The translations under genes and the position numbers were made by a program. Positions 22,300-33,774 of a stretch of DNA of 64,000 nt are shown piece by piece. The stretch is from NCBI RefSeq assembly GCF_902686445.1, contig NC_062222.1, positions 130,517,035 to 130,581,034 on the forward strand. Direction: 5' to 3'. How positions within the stretch are numbered: the first letter of the stretch is position 1; each line of letters starts with the position of its first letter. This DNA comes from Sciurus carolinensis (taxonomy: Eukaryota; Chordata; Mammalia; Rodentia; Sciuridae). Under the pieces are notes generated by a model. That model was not told the origin of the DNA. It did not search any database and saw only the letters and a list, made by a program, of their open reading frames with translations.

Positions 22300-23635
22300 C
22301 ACAAGAGTGTGATATTTGAGTAGCTAAGTCATAAGGATCTAGACCTACCAAAATTTGTGAAGAGAGTATTGCAAGCATGGAAGCTACACACACACAGGCC
22401 CTGAGGCTTCGCTGCCCTCTCTAGTGTTCTGGCTACTGCGAGTTGTGATTTACACCATCTACGTGGTACTGGGAGGGACTGAGCCGAAGTTGCTGCAGGG
22501 GGAAGTCTGCCTGAGAAACCCTTCTAATAATTCACCTGGAGACAAATCCTCCTCTGGGGTCTTCTGCGAACCCCGACCTAACACTGAGTATAAATATCTC
22601 TTTCAAGGAGTTTTTATCTAAAGGAATGAAATTGGGGTCAAGATTATTAAAGTCCCACATGTAACTCAAACGCAACATTTCCAAAATGAACCCATTAACA
22701 TTTTCTGTTCAAATTAGCTTCTCTTCCGATGCCGCCCTTCGGAGAGATGCTGCATTACTCATCCTGACAGAGCGCAGGGCCCTGTGTCCCCCTCCAGTCC
22801 TCTCCACGCAACTCAGATGTCCTTACTTCTTCTTCCTTTACATAACATGCATGGAGATCAGCAAGGGCCCCACCAAGGAGCATTTGGGTGGCATTGGTGA
22901 CAGGGGAACTACTAAGGCATGATCAACCTCATTCACTCAAAATAGAATTTAAAATCAGAGCCTTCGGACTTGTCTTTTCAGTCCTTTCCACTCTGCAGAT
23001 GCACATATTGCCAAATGCATGCAGATTTTAAGCAAAAAGGGAAAGGGGAGGCTCTCTCCACCACCTGCTTGATGACTGTTGCAAAGTGTGAGGAATCTTA
23101 CATTCCTGTCCTTCCTCCAGGCCCCGAAGAAACAAGTATCATCGGTGGGGAAATTCCTAGAAGCTTAACAAAGAGCAAAGGCAATAGGTGAGATTTTGGA
23201 AGGGAAATTAATTAAGCTGAACTGAAATGAATGGTTTGGGTTTGGGATTCTGGGGGAGTTTGGGCTACAGAGAACTGGAACAGAGAAAGGAAGCACACTG
23301 GTAGGGAGCAGGCTCAGGGACCAAGATTAATTATCATTTGCCACCTAATTATGCAGTCAGAACCACTTCCCTGGCAGTGCCTCTGACACAGGGGACAGGG
23401 AAGACATGGTTCTGGAAGCTGGGGATCTTGCTTCTAATTTTCACTTAGAAAAGATAATAAAAGACTCCCCTCGGTCCTTTTCTGGTTATTATTTATCATT
23501 TTTATCTTCCTGAAAGAGCTGTTCTCTTTCAACTTGCTTCCTTCCTCCTTGTCAAATAACCAATTTACTTTCTTGTGATATGAATGTAAACATGCCAGGT
23601 GTATTCCCACCGGATATATGATTTAGACCAGGTGG
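22300..23635. other. Unique-looking sequence
   Basis: No recognised family. At 23205-23370 there are several TAATTA-type words (AATTAATTAAGC, AGATTAATTATC, CCTAATTATGC), a pattern often seen in conserved developmental enhancers but not proof of one. Confidence 0.4.
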
Positions 23636-23639
23636 AATT

Positions 23640-23905
23640 CTGGAACTCGTTATTCAATTTATTTATTTAGACTACCTACTGCGTGCAGGACATATCTTAA
23701 GACACTTCACTTTTGCTCATGGGTTCCACTGAGGGCCGATGTGATCTGTCTTAAAGTCATTTACTTTGTTCATTAGGCCCAGCAACTAATATTAGCTCCA
23801 TTTCATACTTATCTAAACTGGGGTTAGACGATTTAAGGACATTTTCTGGAGTCACATGACTAGTGAGTTAATGAATAGTCAGATATTCAAGGTCAGGCTT
23901 AGATG
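23640..23905 (-). repeat. MIR relic, antisense
   Basis: CTACTGCGTGCAGGACATAT at the left, then TATTAGCTCCATTTCATACT, then GAGTCACATGACTAGTGAGT, in MIR reverse order with an insertion of roughly 60 bp after the first block. Confidence 0.55.
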
Positions 23906-24344
23906 GCTTCTCCAATCACATATTGTTTTTATGCTGATGAAGTCTGACCCTGTTGATCCACCTGAGGAATCCCAACCACATGATTAGGTTGATTTGGGAC
24001 AAACATTTCAACATCATTTTCATGAAGTATTACAACAGAAGGGACAATGAGACATTTATATTCTGGGTCTCCTGGCTTCTACTAAAACCTCTTAGTGCAT
24101 ACTTTCTTTGAGGTTATCTCAAAATAATTTCAACTATGCTGCATGAAGCCCTTCACGGCCCCAGCCTCTCTGGCTGTGCTAACTCACCAGTCCTCACTCG
24201 GCATCAACCCTGTCCTCACGCTTTATGGTCGAAACAAACTGGACCAGCATTCCAGTGTCCGCTCTGATGGTGGTGACCACAGAGGTGTACTAAGAACAAC
24301 GTGCAAAGACAAGAAGAAATGTTGAATCCAAAATAGTAAGTGAG

Positions 24345-24575
24345 GGATTGGATGTGGGCTCTCCAGCGCATATTGCTTGGGTTTGAATCCTGGCTTTGTA
24401 ATATACAAGCTGAGTGAGCCTGGGACATTTACTTAACCTCTGCTTCAGTTTCCTTATTTGATGAATTGGGGAAAATAATAGTACATTTCTTATTTGATGA
24501 AGTGAAAAAAAAATATGCAAATTATCTGGGACAGAGTCTGGCACATAGTAATTGTTGCATAAGTATCAGTTTATT
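24345..24575 (+). repeat. MIR SINE, well preserved
   Basis: Nearly full-length MIR: GGGCTCTCCAGCGCATATTG, TTTGAATCCTGGCTTTGTAA, GAGCCTGGGACATTTACTTA, ACCTCTGCTTCAGTTTCC and GAGTCTGGCACATAGTAATT, followed by a (TTA)n tail at 24573-24590. Confidence 0.85.
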
Positions 24576-24799
24576 ATTATTATTATTAATCAAACTGATT
24601 TGGGTCAGAGTCTTCTTTCAAATTCATGTCTTTTTTGTTAAGGTAGAAAGTTGTCATTGCCTCTGTCATCTCATTGATGTGAGAAATAAATATGACAAGC
24701 CAAATAAATACTAAGCATAGGATTCGGCACATAATAATAATGTGTGAGCTATAAATTGCTATTCCTCTGAATAAGATCTTTATTCATGAATCGTCCTCT

Positions 24800-24960
24800 C
24801 TTGCTTAAGATCCTTGAGATTTCCTTAACTCTGAAGAGGCCTCAGCTCCTCTGAGGAGTTGCTCACGATCTGACCCCAGCTGGTTCCCTCTCACTGGGGC
24901 TTCTCTTGCATTGTGGCGGGATTCCATTTATATCCTGCTGCAGTTGCCATGGGTGTGTGG
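24800..24960 (+). repeat. L2 fragment
   Basis: A short diverged stretch with CACGATCTGACCCCAGCTGG, the L2 'ATCTGGCCCCTGCC' type block, followed by a pyrimidine-rich run. Confidence 0.45.
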
Positions 24961-25439
24961 TGGCCTGTGGGTGGACAAAGCTCGTCAGCTCCATGATGGC
25001 CCTAAGTTCCCAGAGGTAGAAACATCATCTCTGCCCTCAAAGAGCTTGTGACAAATGGGCACATGTTAAGCTCATGGAAAATGGCTAGTGACCTTTGGAA
25101 AGTTCCTAAGAATCCCCTGTGATGCAAACTCTAGGGGACACATCACTTGGGCCAGTGCTTGGAGACTCTGAGGTACACTCATGTTTCCTGTACTCTGTTG
25201 AGCACCCAAGATACAGAAATTAATAATAAAGCACTTTGCTGTAAAATTACTTAGTCTGTTCTGACAAAACTATCATGCTTGCTCAGTTCCACCATATTGG
25301 GAGCCCAAGAGTGTGTGCTAAACACCATCACCAACAAAAATGACATGCTACCTAGCATTATGACACATTCTAGTGAAGAGGACCGTGGGAGTCAACACAG
25401 GAAACTCCCAGTAGTAACATACATAATGAAAATGAAACA

Positions 25440-25690
25440 CAGCAGTGGGTAGGATCTCAGGAAAGGAGGCCAGGGAGTTGCTTTAGACAGAGTGGACAGG
25501 GAAGGCCCTCTAAACAGGTGACCGGCGACATAGGGAGGATTTGGGGCTTCAATACTGAGGAGTCACCTGTTAGGAGAGATAACAGGTACAGGAAACATCG
25601 AAGATAAAGACTCCCAGGTTGAAATTGCCTTGTACGTACTTTGAGAGTGATTCTAAGCCCAGCAGAGCTCTTAGAAAAGAGTTTCTAGAG
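25440..25690 (-). repeat. L2-like fragment, antisense
   Basis: CAGGGAAGGCCCTCTAAACA followed by an AACAGGTACAGGAAACATCG block matches the style of antisense L2 5'-proximal sequence. Weak. Confidence 0.35.
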
Positions 25691-25992
25691 GATGGAGCAA
25701 TTGTCTCCAGCAGTGGTCAGTTAACTTTCCCAGAAGGATGAGGAGGAAATACTTTAGGTTCTGGGTCCAGACAGTATTTGTTACAATTACTCCATGCTGC
25801 TGGAATAGTATGAAACAGCCCCAAACAATGCATAATGAATGGACGTGGCTGCAACCCGCCAAAACTCTCCTCTTAAAAGCAGACATAGGACTGCATTTGC
25901 TGGCAGCCTGTAGTTTGCCAATTTGTCATTTACAATGTTAGATGAAGGACTTACAGGTGCTCTGGTGGACATGGCTTTCCCTGGGACCATGC

Positions 25993-26414
25993 TGTATTAG
26001 TCAGCTCTCCGTACCTGTGATTGGAATACAGACAAGAACAACTTAGGGAGGAAAAGTCGCTTTTGGGCTCATGGTTTCAGAAGTTCAGTCCATGGGGCTG
26101 AGGTGAGGCAGAACATCATGGAGGAAGAGTGTGGGGAAGAAAGCTTCTCAGCTCTTGGCAGCAGGGAAGCAGAGAGCTCTAGCAGCCAGGGACAAAACAT
26201 ATAATCCCCAGGACTTGCCCCTAGTGACACACTACCTCCAGCCAAGCCTACCTGCCCATACTCACCACGCAGTAGAGTAGTCCTTTCAAATTATTCACCC
26301 ACCAGGTGGACTAATCCACTGATTAAGTTATAGCTCTCATATCTAACCATTTCACCTGTGAACATCCGCATTGACACAGGAACTTTGGGGACACCTCATA
26401 TCTAGACCGTAACA
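25993..26414 (-). repeat. Solo MaLR LTR with perfect 5-bp TSD, antisense
   Basis: It begins TGTATTAGTCAGC and ends GACCGTAACA, so it has TG...CA termini. The exact 5-bp duplication CATGC flanks it at 25988-25992 and 26415-26419, the TSD length of ERVL/MaLR elements. Internal landmarks are GGCTCATGGTTTCAGAAG, GAGGCAGAACATCATGGAGG and GGGGACACCTCATATC. No internal retroviral sequence remains, so it arose by LTR-LTR recombination. It has inserted next to, or into, the older LTR at 26440-26912. Confidence 0.9.
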
Positions 26415-26439
26415 CATGCTAATGTGCCTTATATCATAT

Positions 26440-26912
26440 GCCCCTGTTACAATGTTGTGTTAGCATTGGAGGTCTCTGTGCTTCTTCCTCTTGAAACTGG
26501 ACGGGTCTGGGAGGCCGCGAAGGCCTTGCAGCATGACTTCCAAGGCTAAATCATCAAAGACGAGGCAGCTTCCAGATGTCTGCCTTTGGACAGGCACCTT
26601 GGACGTCATGAACTTATGTGTAAAAATTTCAGGAACGGCGAAACTGCCATGCTGTAGGCTCACGTGAAGAAAGCGCACGAATCCCAGTCCGCGCTGCAGC
26701 CTTCCCAACCCTGTGCCACCAGTTTGCATGAGTGACCTTTGAGATGATCCCAGCTCGCAGCTTTCCATATGCTCCTGCTGAAGCTGATTGAGCAGAGACA
26801 GGCTCAGGCCTGCTGTGATTTCAGACTCACGAGCAAAGTTAAGGCTTAGGTTGTTTTAGTCGCTCGTTTTGAAATAGTTTGTTATACAGCACTTGATAGC
26901 TAATACCCATGT
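26440..26912 (+). repeat. Old LTR (MLT-like), sense
   Basis: The right end TTGTTATACAGCACTTGATAG resembles the 3' end of old mammalian LTRs (a TTTGTTATGCAGC-type block), and the body contains a GCGCACGAATCCCAGTCC block. It is heavily diverged. The minus-strand frame at 26460-26768 is a shadow. Confidence 0.45.
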
Positions 26913-26995
26913 TTTAAAATTATTGTTTGATAGCATTTTCCTTCAGTATCTTTAAGAGATATTATATATTATCTCCATTTTACATGGAAACCCAA

Positions 26996-26998
<3 letters not shown>

Positions 26999-27042
<44 letters not shown>
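26999..27042. repeat. (GA)22 microsatellite
   Basis: A pure 44-bp GA run, likely polymorphic. Confidence 0.95.
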
Positions 27043-27045
<3 letters not shown>

Positions 27046-27079
27046 GAATGCAATTAGAATTCTAAGAGGTTAAGAGGTT

Positions 27080-27277
27080 ATTATTTTTGTTTTGTTTTTT
27101 GATAACAGGAATGCTTAACTACTGAGCCCCGTCTGCTACCTGCTTTTTTTTTGAGATAGGGTCTCACTGAATTGCTGAGGGCCTAGCTAAGTTGCTGAGG
27201 CTGGCTTTGAACTTGTGATCCTCCTGCCTCAGCCTCCCGAGTCTCTGGAATTACAGGCCTGCACCACTTCCCCTGAG
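27080..27277 (-). mobile_element. B1-dID SINE, antisense
   Basis: Antisense B1 landmarks: GAGATAGGGTCTCACTGAAT, CTGAGGCTGGCTTTGAACTT, GATCCTCCTGCCTCAGCC and GGAATTACAGGCCTGCACCA. The ID half is decayed to TGCTTAACTACTGAGCCCC. Flanking repeats are not convincing. Confidence 0.8.
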
Positions 27278-27289
27278 GTTGTCCTCTTC

Positions 27290-28190
27290 ACAGAACAATG
27301 ACATCAATGACTAGCTACTTTCAAATTAGGTCCTTTTTTACTGTCTTCCAACTGTTTCGTTTTTCAGAGTTGAAACTTCATTTGAGTTTTAAAAATCTTC
27401 TCCATATTTTTCTTCAGTTTTATTTATTTATTTCGCTGCTGCTTGAAGGGTTTGTAACTGCTCATAGGATCATTGTTATAATAGCTGCCTTTAGATCATT
27501 GGTCTATAATTTCAATGTCTGTGTTACTGCACTGTATTCGCATTTTCTCATTCAAGTTGAGAGTTTTCCTATTTCTTAGTGTGATGTGTAATTTGGACTG
27601 CATACTGAACATTTGGAGTATTCAGTTATCAGACTCTTCTGCTTAGCTAAATCTTGTTTTAGCAGGTAGCTAATCTATTTTGGCTCAGAATTCATGTCCT
27701 GGCTCCCTTTTATAGTTCCAGTATCGATTTAGTGTTTCAAGACTCTAAAGTGCTCTTCTGGTCTGCTCATCTGTGTGTCAGCCTGGTGACAGCATTCTAC
27801 CCCGCAGAGTCCTTGTGCCCTGGGCAGAGGGACAGTACGGCTTAGTTCCTGCAGGGTGGGGCCTAGGTCAGAATGTGACCCACGGGCTTCACTCAGGAGT
27901 GGAGTTTTGTCCCTTCTCAAGTCCCAAGATCCCTAGTCCAGTACCCTTTTCTCCTTTTGTACCTTTTGTCATCTTCTAGTAGATGACATTCATTTTGTCA
28001 ATTTTTAAAAATTGTGATCAGCAGAAGGAATACAATGGAGCTTGTTTATCACACATTCAGAACCAGAAGTCCCTTTTTCACTCTGAAACTTGTGCTTCTC
28101 CCAGGGTTTCACACTGGCTCCGAGTCTTAGATTTTGAAGCAGCTTGGGTCCTGCCCAGTTTTGAATTGTATTCTGGACATTCAAACACAA
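27290..28190 (-). repeat. Ancient L1-like relic, antisense, tentative
   Basis: Blocks such as CATTGGTCTATAATTTCAAT and ACTGAACATTTGGAGTATTC resemble the antisense 5' half of old mammalian L1 (L1M/HAL1). The match is loose and the borders are uncertain. Confidence 0.35.
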
Positions 28191-28847
28191 TTCTTTTGCT
28201 GTTCTCGTCCTTCAATTTTCCCATTTTCCTCTGTATAGCACTGTGTCACAGTAACAGCCGGAATATTTTCTTGCTCCTCTGGGGTCCTTTCCTTGTCCGT
28301 GACAGCCTGTCTCTACCCAGTGGAACACTATCACTAGTCATATTCAAACCAGGGACAATCCACTCGAGCGTGGGTCACAGTGTGTTTAAGTAAGATGAAG
28401 AACGGGGCTTTCTCTTCTGGACTGCTGTGGGCCAGCGCACTGTCCAGGAAGCGAAGGCCTCCGCGTCTCCTGTCTTTCTTCTCCCTTTTCAGTGCACCTG
28501 GCCTCATCCATAAGTGACGCAGGGATTAGACGGGGAGCAGGTCCAGCCATCTGTCTGCATTTCTGTCTTTATCTTGTTTCTGTGTGTGTCTTTCGCCCTC
28601 GTTTGAATCTTTCTTGCAGGTAATTGCAGTGAGAAGGGCTGGGTTTGTTCCCAGGTGGAAGAAGGTGTTGCGTTTGGCCTCTCTGTTCCTCTTCCCGTCA
28701 CCCAGAACGGGTTTGGACATCAAGGGAAGCAAAACAGAGTTGGGACACTGGAGCGCCACCTCTCCCTTGGTCCAGTAGGGATCCCAGTTAACTGTAGTGA
28801 GGTCAGACTTGGGTGACAGCTCCGCCCCACCCCAGCCCCAGGACAAC
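28191..28847. other. Unclassified sequence
   Basis: Relatively GC-rich, with no recognised exon or repeat. The frames at 28526-28846 are shadows. Confidence 0.35.
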
Positions 28848-29284
28848 TGTTTTACTCAGCTATTTACTCAGCTACTGTGACTAAATGACCCGACCAGCAC
28901 AACTGTAAAGGAGGAGAGGTTTATTTGAGGACTCAGGGTTTCAGAGGTCTTAGTCCGTAGAAGGCTGGCTCCATTCCTCGTGGCTCAAGGTGAGGTTGAA
29001 CATCATGGTGGGAGAGGGTGGGAGAGGGAAGCCGCTTACATGGTGATCAGGAAGCAGAGAGAGAGTTTCCACTCTCCAGGTACAAAATATATACCCAAAG
29101 CCACACCTCAATTCCCACCTCCTCCAGCCGCACCTACCACGAGAGTTACCACTCAGTCCCCATCAGGGAATTAAATCGCTGATTGGGTTAAGAGTTTTAC
29201 GACCCAATCATTTCTCCTCTGAACCTTCCTGCATTGTCTCACAAGGTGAGCTTTTGGGAGACACCTCATATCCAAACCGTAGCA
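28848..29284 (-). repeat. MaLR LTR (ORR1-like), antisense
   Basis: It starts TGTTTTACTCAGC and ends AACCGTAGCA. Landmarks are GGTTTCAGAGGTCTTAGTCC, TTGAACATCATGGTGGGAG, a GATCAGGAAGCAGAGAGAGA block and CTTTTGGGAGACACCTCATA. The flanks give ACAAC (28843-28847) and CCAAC (29285-29289), a 5-bp TSD with one change. It is closely related to the LTR at 29574-29995. Confidence 0.85.
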
Positions 29285-29320
29285 CCAACCCTACCCAACC
29301 TGTGTGTGTGCACGTGTGTG

Positions 29321-30093
29321 GTGTCTGTAGTGTATTTTGTGCTGCTGTAACAGACTATATGGGTAATTTATAATGAATGCGAATTCATTGACTTATACTT
29401 CTAGAGGCTGAGATAGTCCAAGGTCAAGGGTCAACATCTGGCTAGGGCCTTCTTGCCACATTGTCACACGGCAGAAGGCAAAGAGCAAAGAAGGGGAGGA
29501 GGAGGAGGCTAAGGAAAGGGGAGGTGGGGGAGGAGGGAGAACTCCCTTTGTAATAATGACAGCAGCATTAGTTTGTTTTACTCTTCTATTTCCCTGCTGT
29601 GACTAAATGATCTGACCAGCACAATTATAGAGGAGGAAAGGTTCATTTGAGGGCTCACGGTTTCAGAGGTCTTAGTCCATAGATGGCTGGCCCCATTCCA
29701 TGGGGCTTGAAGTGAGACTGAACATCACAGTAGAAGAGAGTGGCAGAGGGAAGCAGCTCACATCACAGTGATCAGGAAGCAAAGAGAGAGACTCCACTCT
29801 CCAGATACCATGTATCTACCCCGAAGCCACGCCCAAGTCCAATCTCCTCCAGCCACACCTACCACTTCAATTAATCCCATCTGGGATTAATTCACTGGGT
29901 TAATACTCTTACCACCGGCTCATTTCTCCTCTGAACCTTCCTGCATTCTCTCACATGTGAGTTTTTGGGGGACACTTCACATCCAAACCATAACAGGGTG
30001 AAGCCTGCAGGACCCAAGCACTTCTTAAAGGTCTCACCCACCATGACAACTGAATTTCCACATGTTTTGGAAGGGACAAGCACTCCAACCAGA
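29321..30093 (-). repeat. Older MaLR LTR split by a younger LTR, antisense
   Basis: The left half (29321-29573) has TGTGCTGCTGTAACAGACTA, ATGGGTAATTTATAATGAAT and CACGGCAGAAGGCAAAGAGC, ending TAATAATGACAGCAGC. The right half (29996-30093) resumes with CAAGCACTTCTTAAAGGTCT and CATGTTTTGGAAGGGACAAG. Together they give the normal antisense MLT1/MST order, interrupted by the LTR at 29574-29995. Confidence 0.75.
29574..29995 (-). repeat. MaLR LTR (ORR1-like) nested in the older LTR, antisense
   Basis: It starts TGTTTTACTCTTC and ends AACCATAACA. It shares its landmarks with the copy at 28848-29284: GGTTTCAGAGGTCTTAGTCC, GAGACTGAACATCACAGTAG and GAACCTTCCTGCATTCTCTC. The flanking five bases (TAGTT and GGGTG) do not match, so the target duplication is lost or the borders shifted. 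Confidence 0.85.
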
Positions 30094-30494
30094 GCAGTGT
30101 GTGCGTTCTTGTATCTCCCTACACCCCTGGGAGGAGTGTGTTCAGTCAGCAGGAAGGAAGGGAATGGTAAGTTAAGCTACTGTAGGAGAACATTCTAGAG
30201 CAGTGGTTTACCAAATCTTGAGTCCCTGACTGCTCAGGGGTCTCCTGTTATGAACACCAGAGAAAAAGTCAAACGGCAAACTTTGCTGTTATTACTTTTA
30301 TCTGAGGGTAACGTGTGTGTCTTAAAATCATAGGGTGTGAACCGGGCGTCCTCAGAGATGCTCCCGGAAGTGAAGGAGTCTTTGTCCTGCCCGACACCTT
30401 GTCTGTTTGACATCTCTCTCTTCCTCTTTCTCCTTCTTCTCTCCAGCCTGTTATGTGGAGGCCCCTCACAACTAACTGCAGACACAGATCTTCC

Positions 30495-30935
30495 TAAAAA
30501 GAAAAACGGTTCCTATTTTTCAATTTTTATTTCTTTTTAATTGATAAATACGAATGTGTGTATTTATGGCAAGCAGCATGATGCTCTGAGATGTGTGTAC
30601 TTTGTACGAAGACTAAGCCAAGCTAATTAACACATCCCTTCCTTCACATACTTACCGTTTTTGAGCGTGTGTGTGGCTAGAATACTTAAAATCTACCCCC
30701 TTAGCGATTTCCAAGTATGTAGTACGTTGCTATTAACTGCAGCCACCTTGGAGTATAATAGATCCCCTGAGCTGATTCCTTTACCCAACTGCTACTTCCT
30801 GTTCTTTGACTGACATCTTCCCAACCTCCCTGCCCGTCAGCCCCTGGTAACTAACTGCCATTCTCTTCTTTTTTGGAGGAACTGGGTTCTGCGAATCATT
30901 CACCCATTTGTTTTATATTCCTTTGTTACAAAAGC
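30495..30935 (-). repeat. Ancient L1 3' UTR (L1M-like), antisense
   Basis: Block order fits old L1 3' UTR read backwards: a TTAATTGATAAATACGAATG block, GCAAGCAGCATGATGCTCTG, CCAAGCTAATTAACACATCC, ACTTAAAATCTACCCCCTTA and CAGCCCCTGGTAACTAACTG. No frame is expected. Confidence 0.7.
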
Positions 30936-32144
30936 TCAGGCCCAAAGTCAGCCTGAGGGATTTAAGGAAGGTAGACCCTAACCTCTGCCCACTGCCCACT
31001 GCGCACTATAAAAAACTGGGAGCACATTTTTTTCTTCTTTTTTTGGTAGTTTTCCAGAGGTAGGAAGGAGACCGCTACTTCATGGGACTGGGTCCCAGGA
31101 AGTGGAAACTTCCCACCCTTTGCACACGGAAGATGGATGTTTCTGACCCTTTTCCACCAATGAAGTCAAACTGCGGTGGGGGTCTGGGTGCTGAGGTGAG
31201 TGGCTTCATTCTCCATCTAGGTTAGATCAAGGGCTACAACGTATGACCTTATCATTCAATCCGCCCTCTCTACCTTTCTCAATGCATCTCAGGAAAATAC
31301 AGTTCATTCACTCAGCCCAGTTAAGCTGAGTTGAAAAATTTGAAAAGAAAGGAAAAAAGCAATCCGAGTTTTGTTTTCCACTTCCCCCGCCCCGCTCTGC
31401 ACCCCGGTCCTCTGCCAGCTTCGTTCCCCAGCTTCCCTTTAACAGAGCTTGATTTAGCAGGAAAACAGTGGGTTCATTTACGCAGCAAGGAAGCACGTTT
31501 CATGTTTGAGCTTTGAAATGAAAATTGTCTTTGGGCAAGCTTCTCCGCAGCGCCATCTGAGAGCAGCAGGGCTGTCATCGTGACCATGGACTTGGGGGAG
31601 GGAAGGCAGACCTTGGAAGGCAGCAATGTTTCTCCCTGAATAGGATCTTGGACTGGCAAAGAGCAGAAACCAAAGGGGATGGGAATTCTGTGCTCCAATG
31701 GATCTGGTGTGGTATGTCTGATTTTACAGCCTATAAATGTGAAACAAACCCCCAACCCCCGCATCTCCCTTCAATAGACCTTGGGTACAAATATGACCAC
31801 AGATCCCTGCTTCTATGTGAGATCTACTTTAGGGTGAGACAGGCCTATAGACAACCTTAAGGTAAAAGGTGGAGGTGGGAACAGACGCTTCCCCCCAAGA
31901 AGGTTTGAGTTACTTCAAAACATTTTATCCTCAGCTTTTAAGCTTCTGCTTTTGAGTAGGATGGATTCACAGGTGACGATGCACATTCCCTCTGCTCTCG
32001 GGATTCACAACCTGATGAGAGAGGTAGTTACGAAAATGAATAGTTGTCATGAACACGGCACTCGGTGATAAATGATCGGCCTCAATGCCAACACGGACTG
32101 TGCAGGACGACAGCTGGTGTGTTAGAAATGCCCGGTCCGCTCCA
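30936..32144. other. Unique-looking sequence
   Basis: No recognised repeat. A GCGCCATCTGAGAG word near 31550 resembles half of a CTCF site but mismatches the core. No credible exon. Confidence 0.4.
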
Positions 32145-32315
32145 CATCTGGATTAATGTGGTGCTGTGTCTGGCACCTTGTTTTATCACTCAAAAACCCA
32201 GTTTCCCCCTTTGTAAAATAACAATAGCACTTTCTCACTTTGCAAAATAAAGTGATGCTACAAAAATCAAGCAGTTGGTATGCATCAGAAGCGTGCAATG
32301 AATGCTCAAAAGCTG
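32145..32315 (+). repeat. MIR-like relic
   Basis: CCAGTTTCCCCCTTTGTAAA and AATAACAATAGCACTTTCTC followed by GTGCAATGAATGCTCAAAAG match the MIR right half in order, with decay. Confidence 0.5.
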
Positions 32316-32559
32316 ATACTTCTACATCCATAGCTTTGGAATCGTGGAAGGAAAGGAAGGAAGCTCTGATGGAGGTGATCGAGGCTGGCAGGCAGTGGCT
32401 CCGGAGGAGGGTTATGCTTCTGGACTGAGGCTGCAGGAAAAGGCAACTCAGTTGCTGGAGGAAGCAGTCATGAAGAGGAAACAGACATAATTTTTCCCGT
32501 GGACTGACGGTGCAGTAGAGACTCTTGTAAAAACAGGATGGGGCTAACTGGCAGAGGAT

Positions 32560-32700
32560 TTTGAGTGCCTGCTGAAGAATATGCACTTGATTGAACAGAC
32601 AATAGGAAGCCATTGCAGGCATTTGAGTAGGAAAATGACAGACTGAGAGTTTTGCCTCCTGAATGAGCTCATGCATGTTCAGAGCTCCACGTACAGAGGA
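32560..32700 (-). repeat. L2 fragment, antisense
   Basis: GACAATAGGAAGCCATTGCA and GAGTAGGAAAATGACAGACT correspond to the antisense L2 'GGGAAGCCATTGGAGGG ... GGGAAGTGACATG' segment. Confidence 0.6.
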
Positions 32701-32704
32701 GGCA

Positions 32705-33559
32705 GTGGGTAGGGGGGTAGAGTGGAGGACAGGGCTGGGCAGGGCTCAATGCCCTGTGGGAGTGTGCCCAGTGATGGGGGAGGTTAGAAATCAGAAATGT
32801 GACCGGTTTGGATTTTAGGGGGAAATTGTTAATTCTGACCAGGAAGAATTGAATGTAAAAGCTAATAATCAAGATGAGGATCAGGGGGAGACGGAATGTT
32901 CTTTCTTGTCTGCTTCACACCCGGACACCCGGAGTGTGGTTCCAGTAAATCATTCTGCAGAGGCAATCAGCACACCTGTTAAGTGAGCCTTGGCATTTAA
33001 TTGGCATTATCGGGCCCCACGTACAGAGGCAGACAATGGATGTCACTGGCTTGTGAGCAGCACACATTTGCATTTCATAGATGGTCGGGAGGGAGCTAAT
33101 CAAGTGCTCTGCAGCCTCCCCAGGGAGGGCACATCTGGATGGCACAATGAGTTCCTTGCCTCCCGCAGTCAGAGGAGTGAGAGTACTCAAGGGCAACCAG
33201 GACCTTCAAGCCATGCTCAGGTGCCCCTGCAGGCTGCTTGTTTGGCCAATAATAAAGGAGCCTGAGTAGAAGACCCGCTGGAGCCTGTCAGGGTTGTGAG
33301 TGGGGAGAGCACCAGGTGAGGGGCTGCAGCTTGCTTTGCTCTGGTGATGATACTCACTGCACACTCAGGCTTGGCCATCTGCCTTTGGTGGGTATCACCT
33401 TATTTTTTCTGGAAAAATGACTCCACCAGTAAAGAATACAAAGTGTGATCATTGCGGACAATCTGGTTTGGTCAAGCTGATTATCAGGCATTCGTCCATG
33501 AGATGCTTATTGACCACCTCAATGATCCAGGCCCCAGGATAAGTTCTAGGGACCAGAGT
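32705..33559. other. Unique-looking sequence
   Basis: The stretch 32935-33265 is compositionally ordinary, with a CCAATAATAAAG word at its right end. Frames here have no recognisable domain. Confidence 0.4.
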
Positions 33560-33770
33560 ACAAGGTTTAGTAAGATGCTGTTGCATTTTCAAGACTCTCA
33601 CAGTATAATGGGACCAATACCTAAACAACCATAGTGCATCAATTCAAGTGCCAAAGGTGCTATGAGAGAAGTAATTGCAAAGCATGAGAGATTCCTGGCT
33701 GGAGAAGGGCCATTTAAGATGTGTCTTGGGACACCATGAGGGTTTGCTATCTGGACAGAAGGGGACCAGC
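33560..33770 (-). repeat. L2-like fragment, antisense, weak
   Basis: GTGCCAAAGGTGCTATGAGA and GAGAGATTCCTGGCTGGAGA resemble the antisense L2 'GGGTGCTATGGGAACACAGAGG' style region. Low certainty. Confidence 0.3.
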
Positions 33771-33774
33771 ATTT

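Noticed and set aside
28848..29995. CRISPR-like or tandem gene array suggested by repeated blocks
   Set aside because: The blocks are two related MaLR LTRs in mammalian DNA. There are no short regular repeats with unique spacers.
32122..32676. 184-codon minus-strand frame as a gene
   Set aside because: It runs through MIR and antisense L2 fragments and shows no domain.
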